DNA from: Lysobacterales bacterium
GTDB taxonomy: Bacteria > Pseudomonadota > Gammaproteobacteria > Xanthomonadales > SZUA-38
Assembly: GCA_030065125.1 (NCBI GenBank)
Contig: JASJDM010000020.1
Coordinates: 1 to 64,000, forward strand
DNA: 64,000 bases
Direction of reading: 5' to 3'
Shown one piece after another: positions 36,564 to 45,626 of the stretch; within the stretch, counting starts at the first letter, position 1, and every line of letters begins with the position of its first letter. The notes below the pieces were generated by a model. That model was not told the origin of the DNA, searched no databases, and saw only the letters and a list, made by a program, of their open reading frames with translations. A program made the position numbers and the translations under genes.

Positions 36564-38423
36564 ATGAACCAATATCCAGCCTGGAAATACGCGCTGATCC
36601 TGGTGGTGCTGCTGGGTGGCGCTCTGTACGCCATCCCAAACCTTTACGGCGACGACTACGCGGTACAGGTATCTGCACCCTCCGGCATTGAAATCAGCGC
36701 CGCAGTGCGGGATGACGTTTCCAACGTTCTGCGTCTGGAGGGCATTTCAGCCCAAAGCATCGAACTGACCGATTCCCACATCATGGCGCGCTTCGAGGAC
36801 GTGGATACCCAGGGCCGCGCGGCAGAGGTACTGCGAACCCAGCTGGGCGATTCCTACGTGGTGGCACTGAACCTGGCACCCTCCACGCCGGACTGGCTGG
36901 AGGCCCTGGGCGGCAAACCCATGGTGATGGGGCTGGATCTGCAGGGTGGCGTGCACTTCCTGATGGAAGTGGACATGGACGCTGCCGACAAGCAGGCCCG
37001 GGAACGCTACGTGGTGGATATTCGCGACACCCTGCGTCAGAACGATATCCGCTACCGCTCGGTGGAGATCGCGCCGGATGGCGTCATAGCGCGGCTGCGC
37101 AGCGACGAAGACCGTGAAGCGGCCATGGACCAGGTATTCCGCGACCTGCCGGAACTGACGACCGAGGAATTCGAGGGCGGCGAAACCTTCAACGTTCGAT
37201 TCCGCATTTCCGACGCCAAGCAGGCCGAGATTGCCGACACCGCGCTGCAGCAGAACATCACCACCCTGCGCAACCGGGTCAACGAACTGGGCGTGGCCGA
37301 ACCGCTGGTCCAGCAGCAGGGCTCCAACCGCATCGTGGTGCAGCTGCCCGGCGTGCAGGACACGGCCACGGCCAAGCGGATTCTGGGCGCCACGGCGACC
37401 CTGGAATACCGGGCGGTCTGCATGGGCCACGACGCCTTCCAGGTCCAGTCCACGGGCATGATCCCGCCGGGCTGCCGGCTGTACCAGGACAAGATCGGTT
37501 CGCCGGTGCTGCTGAATAAGCGCCTGATCGTCTCGGGCGAGCAGCTTATTGACGCCGCTGCCGGCTTTGATCAGCAGTCCGGAACGCCCCAGGTCAACGT
37601 CACCCTGAACAACTCCGGCGGCAACCGGATGCTCAACTTCACCCAGGAAAACGTCAACAACCAGATGGCGGTGGTGTTCGTGGAGCGCAAGCCGGTCACC
37701 CGTGAGGTGAATGGCGAGATCATCAAGGAGACCGTGACCCAGGAGCGCGTGATCTCGGTGGCCACGGTACAGGAGCCGTTTGGGCGGCGATTCCGTACCA
37801 CCGGACTGGACAGCCCCCAGGAAGCCTCGGAGCTGGCGCTGCTGCTGCGCGCCGGTGCACTGGCGGCACCCGTTGAAATCATCGAGGAACGCACCGTCGG
37901 CCCCAGCCTGGGTGCCGACAACATCGAGAAGGGTTTCAAATCGGTGCAGATCGGTTTTGTACTGGTGCTGATCTTCATGGCCATCTACTACCGGCTGTTC
38001 GGGCTGGTGGCAGACATGGCGCTGTTCGCCAACCTCGTGCTTATTGTGGCCTTGCTGTCGATGCTGGGGGCTACGCTCACCTTACCGGGTATCGCCGGAA
38101 TCGTGTTAACGGTGGGTATGGCGGTGGACGCCAACGTTCTGATCTTCGAGCGAATACGCGAGGAGCTGAAAAACGGCAATACACCCCAGGCCAGTATCAG
38201 GGCAGGCTACGACAAGGCGTTTTCCACCATCGCGGACGCCAACGTCACCACCCTGATCGCGGCGATCGTGCTGTTCACCTTCGGCACGGGCCCGATCAAG
38301 GGCTTCGCGGTCACCCTGTCCCTGGGCATCATCACCTCGATGTTCACGGCCATCATGGGAACCCGCGCCGTGGTGAACCTGATTTACGGGCGCAAAGCCC
38401 GGGTCAAATCCCTGGCCATCTGA
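36564..38423 (+). CDS. secD: Protein translocase subunit SecD
   Basis: 619 residues, normal length. An N-terminal membrane helix (YALILVVLLGGALYAIPNLY) is followed by a large periplasmic domain (MVMGLDLQGGVHFLMEVDMD, then LRNRVNELGVAEPLVQQQG). Five C-terminal helices include the conserved GPSLGADNIEKGFKSVQIGF, GMAVDANVLIFERIREEL and the final LGIITSMFTAIMGTRAVVNL. With SecF it uses the proton gradient to pull exported proteins through SecYEG. Confidence 0.98.
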   Translation: MNQYPAWKYALILVVLLGGALYAIPNLYGDDYAVQVSAPSGIEISAAVRDDVSNVLRLEGISAQSIELTDSHIMARFEDVDTQGRAAEVLRTQLGDSYVVALNLAPSTPDWLEALGGKPMVMGLDLQGGVHFLMEVDMDAADKQARERYVVDIRDTLRQNDIRYRSVEIAPDGVIARLRSDEDREAAMDQVFRDLPELTTEEFEGGETFNVRFRISDAKQAEIADTALQQNITTLRNRVNELGVAEPLVQQQGSNRIVVQLPGVQDTATAKRILGATATLEYRAVCMGHDAFQVQSTGMIPPGCRLYQDKIGSPVLLNKRLIVSGEQLIDAAAGFDQQSGTPQVNVTLNNSGGNRMLNFTQENVNNQMAVVFVERKPVTREVNGEIIKETVTQERVISVATVQEPFGRRFRTTGLDSPQEASELALLLRAGALAAPVEIIEERTVGPSLGADNIEKGFKSVQIGFVLVLIFMAIYYRLFGLVADMALFANLVLIVALLSMLGATLTLPGIAGIVLTVGMAVDANVLIFERIREELKNGNTPQASIRAGYDKAFSTIADANVTTLIAAIVLFTFGTGPIKGFAVTLSLGIITSMFTAIMGTRAVVNLIYGRKARVKSLAI

Positions 38424-38435
38424 CGGAATGCCGAC

Positions 38436-39374
38436 ATGGAACTGATCAAGAAACAAACCAAAATAGATTTCATGGGGATGCGCAAGTACGCGGTGATACT
38501 GTCGCTGGTGCTGATCGCCGCCTCCATTGTTTCCCTGGCAACCCGCGGCTTGAGTTACGGCCTGGACTTCACCGGCGGCACGCTGCTGGAGGTGGGCTAC
38601 ACCGAAGCGCCGAACCTCGGAGACATCCGTACGGCCCTGAACGGCGCCGGTTACGAGGACTTTGTGGTCCAGACTTTCGGGCGTCCCACGGACGTGGTGG
38701 TGCGCCTGGCAACGGACGAGGAGGAAAACCGTCCGGAGCTCAGCAACGAGGTCCTGAACGTACTGCAGGACGCCAGCGGCCAGAACCTGGAGATGCGGCG
38801 GGTCGAGTTTGTTGGCCCCCAGATCGGCGACGAACTGGCCGAAAAGGGTGGGCTGGCCATGGTCTATGCCCTGATCGGCATCCTGATCTACATCATCTTC
38901 CGCTTCCAGTGGAAATTCTCGGTGGGCGCGGTGATGGCCCTGGTGCACGATGTGGTCATCGTCGTGGGGTTTTTCTCCGCCTTCCAGGTGGACTTCGACC
39001 TGACGGTGCTGGCGGCGCTGCTGGCCGTGATCGGTTACTCGCTGAACGACACCATCGTGGTGTATGACCGGATCCGGGAGAATTTCAGATCGGTTCGCAA
39101 AGGTGAGCCCAGGGACATCTTCAATCTGTCCATCAACCAGATGCTGTCCCGAACGCTGATGACCTCGCTGACCACGCTGCTGGTGCTGTTTGCCCTGTTT
39201 TTCCTGGGCGGCGAAATCATCCACAGCTTTGCCGAAGCCCTGATCATCGGCGTGATCGTGGGAACCTACTCTTCCATCTTCGTCGCTGCCGCGGCCCTGA
39301 TGCTGTTCGGCGTGACCAAGCAGGACCTGCTGCCGCCGGTCAAAGAAGGGGTGAAAGTCGACGACATGCCCTGA
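38436..39374 (+). CDS. secF: Protein translocase subunit SecF
   Basis: 312 residues with six membrane segments. Diagnostic parts are GLSYGLDFTGGTLLEVGYTE, VEFVGPQIGDELAEKGGLAM, VLAALLAVIGYSLNDTIVVY with the following DRIRENF, and SINQMLSRTLMTSLTTLLVL. It begins 12 bp after secD and is the last gene of the queA-secF run. Confidence 0.98.
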   Translation: MELIKKQTKIDFMGMRKYAVILSLVLIAASIVSLATRGLSYGLDFTGGTLLEVGYTEAPNLGDIRTALNGAGYEDFVVQTFGRPTDVVVRLATDEEENRPELSNEVLNVLQDASGQNLEMRRVEFVGPQIGDELAEKGGLAMVYALIGILIYIIFRFQWKFSVGAVMALVHDVVIVVGFFSAFQVDFDLTVLAALLAVIGYSLNDTIVVYDRIRENFRSVRKGEPRDIFNLSINQMLSRTLMTSLTTLLVLFALFFLGGEIIHSFAEALIIGVIVGTYSSIFVAAAALMLFGVTKQDLLPPVKEGVKVDDMP

Positions 39375-39389
39375 AGGGGCAGTCCGCGA

Positions 39390-39773
39390 TCAGGGGCGTG
39401 ATACTGAATCGCGCCCCAGGAAAAAGGCGAACACCAGCAGGGCCAGGCCGACCAGATCAGCCCACACCACGCCCTGGATCTTCTCACCGAACGATCCCTG
39501 CATCAGCGCCAGCACCACGAATCCAGCCATGGAGACCGCGGCAGCCAGCATGGCTGCCGGACGCAGCGTCGGCCGGAACGCGGCCGTTACGATCCACGCA
39601 CCCAGGATGCCAAACAGCAGGGCCCGGTGGCGCATGAGAATCAGCAGGTCGCCATCCAGGCGGCCGACGGCATAGAGACTTTCGAGAACGGAAGCCGACC
39701 AGATACCGATCACCGGAATCCCGTTGATCAATCCGACCACTATCAGCAGCCCGGTGGCGAGGGTTTGTTTCAC
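39390..39773 (-). CDS. Small integral membrane protein, unknown function
   Basis: 127 residues with four hydrophobic segments (LATGLLIVVGLINGIPVIGI, LLFGILGAWIVTAAF, AAMLAAAVSMAGFVVLALMQ, VWADLVGLALLVFAFFLG). No enzymatic motif is seen. It begins 6 bp after the stop of suhB on the same strand, so it is likely co-transcribed. Confidence 0.75.
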   Translation of the reverse strand: MKQTLATGLLIVVGLINGIPVIGIWSASVLESLYAVGRLDGDLLILMRHRALLFGILGAWIVTAAFRPTLRPAAMLAAAVSMAGFVVLALMQGSFGEKIQGVVWADLVGLALLVFAFFLGRDSVSRP

Positions 39774-39779
39774 GAGTGG

Positions 39780-40568
39780 TCAGCCGGGCTTGAAGGGCGC
39801 AATGGTCTTTTTGATCTGACCCGCCAGCTTGAGATTGCCGGCGATGATGTTGCCGCTCGTCAGGTAACCGTCAGCGCCGTCAAAGTCGGTGCACATGCCT
39901 CCGGCTTCGCGGATCAGCAGGGCGCCTGCAGCCATATCCCAGGGTTGCAGGTCCATTTCCCAGAAAGCGTCGATGCGGCCGGCGGCGACGTAGGCCAGGT
40001 CCAGTGCCGCCGATCCCGCCCGGCGGACGTCTGTAGCCCGCTCGAACAGGGCGCTGAACATTTTCAGGTAGTTCGGCAGCACGTCTTTGTCGCGAAACGG
40101 GAAGCCGGTGGCCAGCATGGCGCCGTCCAGGGATTTACGGCCGCTGGCGCGGATGCGGGTGTCGTTGAGGAAGGCGCCGTTGCCGCGACTGGCGGTGAAC
40201 AGCTCTTCCCTCAGGGGGTCATAGACGATGGCGTGCTGAATCACGCCGTTTTCTTCCAGGGCGATGGAAATGGCGAAGTGCGGGATGCCGTGAATGAAAT
40301 TCTTGGTACCGTCCAGGGGATCCACGATCCAGCGGCTGGAGGACTCGCCGATCTGACCGGCTTCTTCGGATAAAATGGCGTGGTCCGGGTAGACCTTGTG
40401 AATCTCTTCGATGATGGCGCGCTCAGCCGCCGTGTCCGCCTCGGTGACAAAATCATTGCGCTGCTTTTCGATGACCGTCAGGTTCTCGATGCGGTTGAGC
40501 ATGCGTATCAGCTGACGTGCGGCAGATCTGGCGGCGCGTACGCCGATGTTGACAGCGGGTTGGAGCAT
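39780..40568 (-). CDS. suhB: Inositol-1-monophosphatase family protein SuhB
   Basis: 262 residues. Metal and substrate motifs of the family are seen: EEAGQIGESSSRWIVDPLDG with the following TKNFIHGIPHFAISIAL, and the C-terminal WDMAAGALLIREAGGMCTDF. The length and N-terminus (MLQPAVNIGVRAARSAARQL) match gammaproteobacterial SuhB. Besides hydrolysing inositol phosphate, SuhB acts in ribosomal RNA antitermination complexes. It is divergent from trmJ, an arrangement common in this class. Confidence 0.95.
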   Translation of the reverse strand: MLQPAVNIGVRAARSAARQLIRMLNRIENLTVIEKQRNDFVTEADTAAERAIIEEIHKVYPDHAILSEEAGQIGESSSRWIVDPLDGTKNFIHGIPHFAISIALEENGVIQHAIVYDPLREELFTASRGNGAFLNDTRIRASGRKSLDGAMLATGFPFRDKDVLPNYLKMFSALFERATDVRRAGSAALDLAYVAAGRIDAFWEMDLQPWDMAAGALLIREAGGMCTDFDGADGYLTSGNIIAGNLKLAGQIKKTIAPFKPG

Positions 40569-40662
40569 TCGAAGGGATTCCTGTTCAGCGGCGTGAGATT
40601 ATAGGGGCTTGAGTCCAGATTTTCCGGTTTATTTTCCGCAACCCAGCCAACAGGAAGCCTTG

Positions 40663-41445
40663 ATGCTGGATCACATCCGATTCGTGCTCTGCAACACAAC
40701 CCATCCCGGCAATATCGGGGCTGCCGCCAGGGCCATGAAGACCATGGCCGTATCGCGGCTGACTCTGGTAAGCCCCCGGCACTTTCCCGACGCTGAGGCC
40801 ACGGCGCGGGCTTCCGGCGCCGATGACCTGCTGCAGAACGCCACAGTAACCGACGACCTGGAAGCGGCCGTCGCTGACTGCCACCTGGTGCTGGGATCCA
40901 GCGCGCGGCTGCGTAAGGTGGCATTGGCCCAGTACAACGCCCGGGAAGCCGCCGAGGTGTCGGTGGCGCGGGCTGCCGCCGGTCAGCAGGTGGCGGTGTT
41001 GTTCGGGACCGAACGCTCTGGTCTGAGCAATGACGAGATCAACCGCTGCCATGCGCTGGTTCACATCCCCAGCAACCCGGACTACTCCTCGCTCAACCTG
41101 GGTTCAGCCGTCCAGGTGCTGGCCTACGAATTCCAGATGGCCATGCTGAACCAGGCAGGGCTGGAGCCCAATCGGATGCCCGACCATGTACCGGCCACCC
41201 AGAATCAGTTTCAGGGTCTGATGGGACATTTTGAGCAGGCCATGACGGTGTTGAAGATTCTCAACCCGAAGCAGTCCGCTACGCTGATGGCGCGGATCCA
41301 GCGCCTGATGAGCCGGGCCGAGCCCAGCGACGTGGAGATCAATATCCTCCGCGGCCTGTTGTCGGCGGCCGAAAAGGCCGCCCAAAAGTCCACCCAAAAG
41401 TCCGATACAACGCCTGCCGGAGAAGTGGTGGGTCCAGATCGCTGA
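40663..41445 (+). CDS. trmJ: tRNA (cytidine/uridine-2'-O-)-methyltransferase TrmJ
   Basis: 260 residues from ATG 40663, which has AGGAA seven bases upstream; the longer frame from 40609 has no such site. The SPOUT fold is shown by IRFVLCNTTHPGNIGAAARA, VLFGTERSGLSNDEINRCHA and IPSNPDYSSLNLGSAVQVLA. TrmJ methylates position 32 of several tRNAs using SAM. The C-terminal extension (about 170-260) is typical of bacterial TrmJ and ends in a Lys/Ala-rich tail. Confidence 0.96.
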   Translation: MLDHIRFVLCNTTHPGNIGAAARAMKTMAVSRLTLVSPRHFPDAEATARASGADDLLQNATVTDDLEAAVADCHLVLGSSARLRKVALAQYNAREAAEVSVARAAAGQQVAVLFGTERSGLSNDEINRCHALVHIPSNPDYSSLNLGSAVQVLAYEFQMAMLNQAGLEPNRMPDHVPATQNQFQGLMGHFEQAMTVLKILNPKQSATLMARIQRLMSRAEPSDVEINILRGLLSAAEKAAQKSTQKSDTTPAGEVVGPDR

Positions 41446-41620
41446 CCGGACGCAAGAGACGGACGCTGGGAAATAAAAGAAGGCAGGTCGATCCGTGACC
41501 CGCCCCCGGTAGACAAAAGGCCTGCGGCGCCGGATCCACTGGCGTGGATCACTGGTGCTCAAGTGAGGGTGGTGGGTGTGCTGGCACCGCAGGCACAAAC
41601 TGGTTTTCCGCTGTCTCCCG

Positions 41621-41953
41621 TCAGCTGTTCTCGGGCTGGGTCTGAATCCAAAGGTCGATATTGCGCCGGAGCTTGACGGTTCGCAGGTGCTGAATGCCCT
41701 GGTCATCGCGGCTCAGCACTTCAACCGGCGTGGTTTCAGTCAGCCTGATGCAGGCGTAACCGTCGAACAGCCATTTGCGGGTTTCCGAATCCCCGGCCTT
41801 ATCGGCTTTCAGCAGTTCTGACAGCGCCCGTTCATTGCGGCAGGCGACCGAGCCTTCCTTGAGTTCGGCCGCCTGTATCTCGGCGGCATGACCGGTAACC
41901 ACCAGTCCTGCCAGAATCCCTGCCGTCAGTCGCGTGTTAATCCATTGTTTCAT
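41621..41953 (-). CDS. Small exported protein, unknown function
   Basis: 110 residues with a signal peptide (TRLTAGILAGLVVTGHAAEI). Two cysteines (SVACRNERALSELL and FDGYACIRLT) could form a disulfide. The C-terminal half is a short beta-rich part (TPVEVLSRDDQGIQHLRTVK). No family is recognised. It stands alone between trmJ and a divergent oxidoreductase gene. Confidence 0.65.
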   Translation of the reverse strand: MKQWINTRLTAGILAGLVVTGHAAEIQAAELKEGSVACRNERALSELLKADKAGDSETRKWLFDGYACIRLTETTPVEVLSRDDQGIQHLRTVKLRRNIDLWIQTQPENS

Positions 41954-42197
41954 TTGACTGCCAATCCTCCGTGGTACGCAGCCAGTATCAGCCCTATGAA
42001 TGGGAGGGCGTTAGGGCAATTTGCTACGGGGCTTGTAGGAAAATGACTACTTCCGGCGGGCAACGGGGACCACGGGTCCTTCGTCGTGCGCCGGAGTCGG
42101 AATACAGGGGCCTGGCCCGGGGCGCCTGTGGTCAAACTTTTGCTCAGCGCCAGGGTCATAGGGCAAAGGGCAGCAAACGCCAATGAGGGGCACAAAC

Positions 42198-42944
42198 ATG
42201 AAACGCCGCCTTCTGTTGATCTTTTCCTGGGTCTGGATTCTCGTCGCTGGCGAGGCGATCGCTGAAAAGGCCGAGAGTGTTGAGCGGGTGCTGGTATTCG
42301 GCGCCAGCGGCCGTATCGGCCAGCACATCGTGGAGGAGGGTCTGAGACGTGGCTACGCCATAACCGGCGTAAGCCGATTCGCCGAGCGACTGTCGGACTT
42401 CGCCGGTCGAATCAACATTGAGACTGGAGATGTTCTTGACCGTGACCGGGTGCGGGAACTGATCGTGGCCCACGATGCGATCATCGTTTCCATCGGCGGG
42501 GCGCCGCAGAACAAAAACCCGGAAACTTATATCGCAGCGCTCGCGGCGGCAAGCCTGATCGACGTGCTGCAGGAAATGGGCGAAGACGGTCCGCGACTGA
42601 TATTTGTTGGCAATCTGTTCACGCTGATTTACCAGGAGGGTGAGACGCTGCTTGATATGGGACGGGTGGATGAATCCCACCAGAACTACGCGATGTTTTA
42701 CGGCCATCAGATCGCACTGGATCTGTTCCGGGCAAGCAAAGGCGTCAACTGGACCGTGGCGACGCCACCCAACGGTCTGCGACTTCAGGGCTTTACGGGG
42801 AACGTCAGGTTTGGTGGCGACGAATTGCTTCGCGACCCCGATGGTGCTCCGGCCCAGATTTCGCGGGAAGATTTCGCTTTCGCCGTTTACGAGGAGCTTG
42901 CGGCGGGGCGCTATGTTCGGCAGCGTTTCAATACCGCAAGATAG
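42198..42944 (+). CDS. NAD(P)-binding oxidoreductase of the atypical SDR/NmrA type with an N-terminal signal-like segment
   Basis: 248 residues from ATG 42198, which has GAGGGG seven bases upstream. After the hydrophobic segment RRLLLIFSWVWILVAGEAIA comes a Rossmann fold with dinucleotide motif VLVFGASGRIGQHIVEEGLR. SRFAERLSDF and INIETGDVLDRDRVRELI follow, and a C-terminal part with the SDR-like sequence YAMFYGHQIALDLFRASKGV. A signal peptide before an NAD(P) fold is unusual, because the cofactor is cytoplasmic. Either the segment is an uncleaved anchor or the protein is exported already folded. Substrate unknown. Confidence 0.82.
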   Translation: MKRRLLLIFSWVWILVAGEAIAEKAESVERVLVFGASGRIGQHIVEEGLRRGYAITGVSRFAERLSDFAGRINIETGDVLDRDRVRELIVAHDAIIVSIGGAPQNKNPETYIAALAAASLIDVLQEMGEDGPRLIFVGNLFTLIYQEGETLLDMGRVDESHQNYAMFYGHQIALDLFRASKGVNWTVATPPNGLRLQGFTGNVRFGGDELLRDPDGAPAQISREDFAFAVYEELAAGRYVRQRFNTAR

Positions 42945-43029
42945 TCGGTGGTCAGGCTAAAATCAGGCCATTGATCTGCGGCTGACCGGCCGGCTCACCG
43001 CTTGCGCCATCTGGCACTACCGGAACCGC

Positions 43030-43368
43030 TCAGCCTGGACCCCACAACTCCCGGTCCAGGTCCTGCTGCCAGCCGAACCGCTTGAGGTCGACGCGGTTTC
43101 GGATCACCGGCACGCCTTCCGCGGCCAGCAGTTCCGCCTGCCTTCCGGCCTGTTCCGATTCGGCGGGAAAGGCCAGGGACCCGTCGGCCCGGAGCACCCG
43201 GTGCCACGGCAGCGGCGGCTGTTCGTCGGTTTCGCGAAGAATCCTGCCCACCAGTCGGGCGCGACCGGGATAGCCGGCGCGGCTGGCGATTTCCCCGTAG
43301 GAACACACGCAGCCTCGGGGAATCGCGCGAACCACACGGCAGATATGCAGGGTCCTTTCCGGCTCCAT
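43030..43368 (-). CDS. Alkyltransferase-like protein (MGMT fold, active Cys replaced by Trp)
   Basis: 112 residues from ATG 43368; the start overlaps the TGA of the upstream hydrolase gene (TGATG). The MGMT DNA-binding core is clear: VVRAIPRGCVCSYGEIASRA, GRARLVGRIL and LPWHRVLRADGSLAF. The motif PCHR of true O6-methylguanine methyltransferases is PWHR here, as in ATL proteins such as YbaZ. Those bind O6-alkylguanine without transferring the group and hand the lesion to nucleotide excision repair. Function in repair is taken from the family. Confidence 0.93.
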   Translation of the reverse strand: MEPERTLHICRVVRAIPRGCVCSYGEIASRAGYPGRARLVGRILRETDEQPPLPWHRVLRADGSLAFPAESEQAGRQAELLAAEGVPVIRNRVDLKRFGWQQDLDRELWGPG

Positions 43369-44246
43369 CAGCGCTGCAGATTGCCCAGTACGTGCCCGCA
43401 GAGCGTTGACCACAGTGCGGGGGGCAGATCGTGTCCCAGCCCCTGGACCAGGTGAAAACTGGCACCGGGGATGGCTGCCGCCAGCCGTTCTCCGGCCTGG
43501 GGGCGGATCATGGGGTCGCGGCTGCCGTGAATCACGCTGACCGGCAGGTCGAGTCCGGCCAGCCGGTGCCGGCGGTCCCTGGCCGCCATGATGGCGGCAA
43601 ACTGTCGCTTGCGGCCGTGGGGCGCGCCGGCCCGGTGGAAAGCCTCGGTAATGGCCTGGGTCAGCTGAGCCGGGTCCGGCGGGTAGTCCGGTCCAGCCAG
43701 TACTGCCCAGAATCGCAGGCCGTAGGCGATCTGGGATTCCAGGTCAGGTCCGGGCTGGTGCAGCATGACCCGGGCCAGCTCCGGCGTGGGAAACAGGTAC
43801 TTCATGCTGCCCGAGTGGGTCATCAGCAGGGCCATGCTGGCAACCCGGTCAGCGTGCTCCAACGCCATGATCTGGGCGATCATGCCGCCCATGGAAATGC
43901 CCACCAGATGGGCTTGCTGAATGTCCAGGGCATCCATCAGGCCAATGGTGTCCGCTGCCATATCGTCCAGTGTATAGGGTGGGGCAACCCGCAAGCCCAG
44001 GACCCGACGGCGGATGGAGGTGGCAAAAGCGGGTTCGCCCAGCTGGGTCAGACGGCTGCTTTGACCCACGTCGCGGTTGTCGAACCGGATGACCCGGTAG
44101 CCGCCCTCGACCAGGCGCCGGCAGAAGCCCTCGGGCCAGGCTGTCAGGGCCATGTTGAAACCCATTATCAGGATGACCGCGGGATCTTCATCCCTGCCGA
44201 ACTGCTCGTAGGCCAGTTCGATGCCGTTGGCCGAAACCCTGGACAT
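43368..44246 (-). CDS. Alpha/beta hydrolase
   Basis: 292 residues from ATG 44246 (the longer frame begins with TTG). The nucleophile elbow is GISMGG in AHLVGISMGGMIAQIMALEH, the acid is in VIHGSRDPMI, and the His in LVQGLGHDLP. The oxyanion region is ILIMGFNMALTAWPEGFCRR. The enzyme resembles haloperoxidase-like and TesE-like hydrolases, but the substrate cannot be told. It is coupled to the alkyltransferase-like gene and lies just after serA on the same strand. Confidence 0.92.
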   Translation of the reverse strand: MSRVSANGIELAYEQFGRDEDPAVILIMGFNMALTAWPEGFCRRLVEGGYRVIRFDNRDVGQSSRLTQLGEPAFATSIRRRVLGLRVAPPYTLDDMAADTIGLMDALDIQQAHLVGISMGGMIAQIMALEHADRVASMALLMTHSGSMKYLFPTPELARVMLHQPGPDLESQIAYGLRFWAVLAGPDYPPDPAQLTQAITEAFHRAGAPHGRKRQFAAIMAARDRRHRLAGLDLPVSVIHGSRDPMIRPQAGERLAAAIPGASFHLVQGLGHDLPPALWSTLCGHVLGNLQR

Positions 44247-44253
44247 GCTGGAT

Positions 44254-45483
44254 TCAGTACAGCACGCGGCTGCGGATTGTCCCGGCAATTTCCCTCAGCT
44301 GTTTGATGATGCCGCCTGTATCGGGGCAGTCGATGTCCATTACCACGTAACCCACCTCGCCCAGGGTCTGCAGATACTGGGCAGCGATGTTGATGTGTTC
44401 GTGGGAGAACACCTTGTTGATCTGCTGCAGGACGCCCGGCTCGTTGCGGTGGATATGCAGAATCCGGTGGCATCCCGCGTGATCCGGCATGGCCACCTCC
44501 GGGAAGTTCACGGCGGACACGGTGGAGCCGTTGTCGCTGTAGCGGACCAGCTTGCTGGCCACCTCCTGGGCGATGTTCTTCTGAGCTTCCTGGGTGCTGC
44601 CGCCGATGTGGGGCGTCAAGAGCACGTTGTCCAGGTCCACCAACGGGGAATTGAATACATGCTGGTTAGACTTGGGTTCCTCCGGGAACACGTCGATGGC
44701 GGCGCCGCGCAGACGGCCGCTCTTGAGGCCGTCCACCAGGGCGTCGATGACCACTACCTGACCTCGGGAGGCGTTGATCAGCCAGGTCCCCTCGCGCATG
44801 GCGCCGATGGCTGCGGCATCGATCAGGTCCCGGGTTTCAGCGGTCTGGGGGACATGCAGGGTGACCACGTCGGCGGCGCCCAGCAGCTCTTTCAGGGAAT
44901 CCATGGGTTTGGCGTTCCCCAGGGGCAGTTTGTCCACGACGTCGTAAAACAGCACCTCCATGCCCAGGCTTTCGGCCAGGATGCCGATCTGGGTGCCGAT
45001 GTGGCCGTAACCCACGATGCCCAGTTTCTTGCCGCGGATTTCATAGGACCCCTGGGCCGACTTCATCCATTCCCCACGGTGGGCCGCGGCGTTGCGCTGG
45101 GGGATACCCCGCATCAGCATGATGATTTCCGCCAGCACCAGTTCCGCCACGCTGCGGGTGTTGGAGAACGGCGCGTTGAACACGGGAATCCCGCGGCCCT
45201 GGGCCGCGTCCAGGTCCACCTGGTTGGTGCCGATGCAGAAACAGCCGATGGCCGTCAATCGCCGGGCGGATTCCAGGACCTCCCGGTCCAGCTGGGTGCG
45301 GGAGCGGATGCCAATGAAATGGGCTTCAGCAATGGCCTGCTTCAGTTCTTCTCCGGTCAGGGATTTGTCTTCGGTCCGGATGTTTTCGTAGCCCGCCCTG
45401 GAGAATACTTCGGCCGCACGGGGGTGCAGTCCCTCCAGCAGCAGGATACGGATTTTGTCTTTGGCCAGTGACAACGAGCTCAT
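44254..45483 (-). CDS. serA: D-3-phosphoglycerate dehydrogenase
   Basis: 409 residues from ATG 45483, the length of the short SerA type; 37 more residues of the open frame have no typical start. It oxidises 3-phosphoglycerate in the first step of serine synthesis. Seen are the NAD motif KLGIVGYGHIGTQIGILAES, the catalytic Arg in NASRGQVVVIDALVDGL, the Glu in FPEEPKS and His in LLTPHIGGSTQEAQ. A C-terminal ACT domain (HINIAAQYLQTLGEVGYVVM) implies serine feedback. It is divergent from the D-2-hydroxyglutarate dehydrogenase-like gene across 143 bp. Confidence 0.97.
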   Translation of the reverse strand: MSSLSLAKDKIRILLLEGLHPRAAEVFSRAGYENIRTEDKSLTGEELKQAIAEAHFIGIRSRTQLDREVLESARRLTAIGCFCIGTNQVDLDAAQGRGIPVFNAPFSNTRSVAELVLAEIIMLMRGIPQRNAAAHRGEWMKSAQGSYEIRGKKLGIVGYGHIGTQIGILAESLGMEVLFYDVVDKLPLGNAKPMDSLKELLGAADVVTLHVPQTAETRDLIDAAAIGAMREGTWLINASRGQVVVIDALVDGLKSGRLRGAAIDVFPEEPKSNQHVFNSPLVDLDNVLLTPHIGGSTQEAQKNIAQEVASKLVRYSDNGSTVSAVNFPEVAMPDHAGCHRILHIHRNEPGVLQQINKVFSHEHINIAAQYLQTLGEVGYVVMDIDCPDTGGIIKQLREIAGTIRSRVLY

Positions 45484-45626
45484 GGGTTTTCTGCTAGCAT
45501 GCGACTGGCTGTCGCGGCCTGGGAGCCAGGCCTCGAAACCAACCGCCTTGGTCCTGTGGATCATTAGAATCGCGGCATTTTGGACGCCCCGCACCGGTGG
45601 TGCAAGAGCGGCGCAAGAACGGAATC

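Noticed and set aside
44221..45471. 416-residue plus-strand open frame opposite serA
   Set aside because: Antisense of serA; no motif, and serA is beyond doubt.
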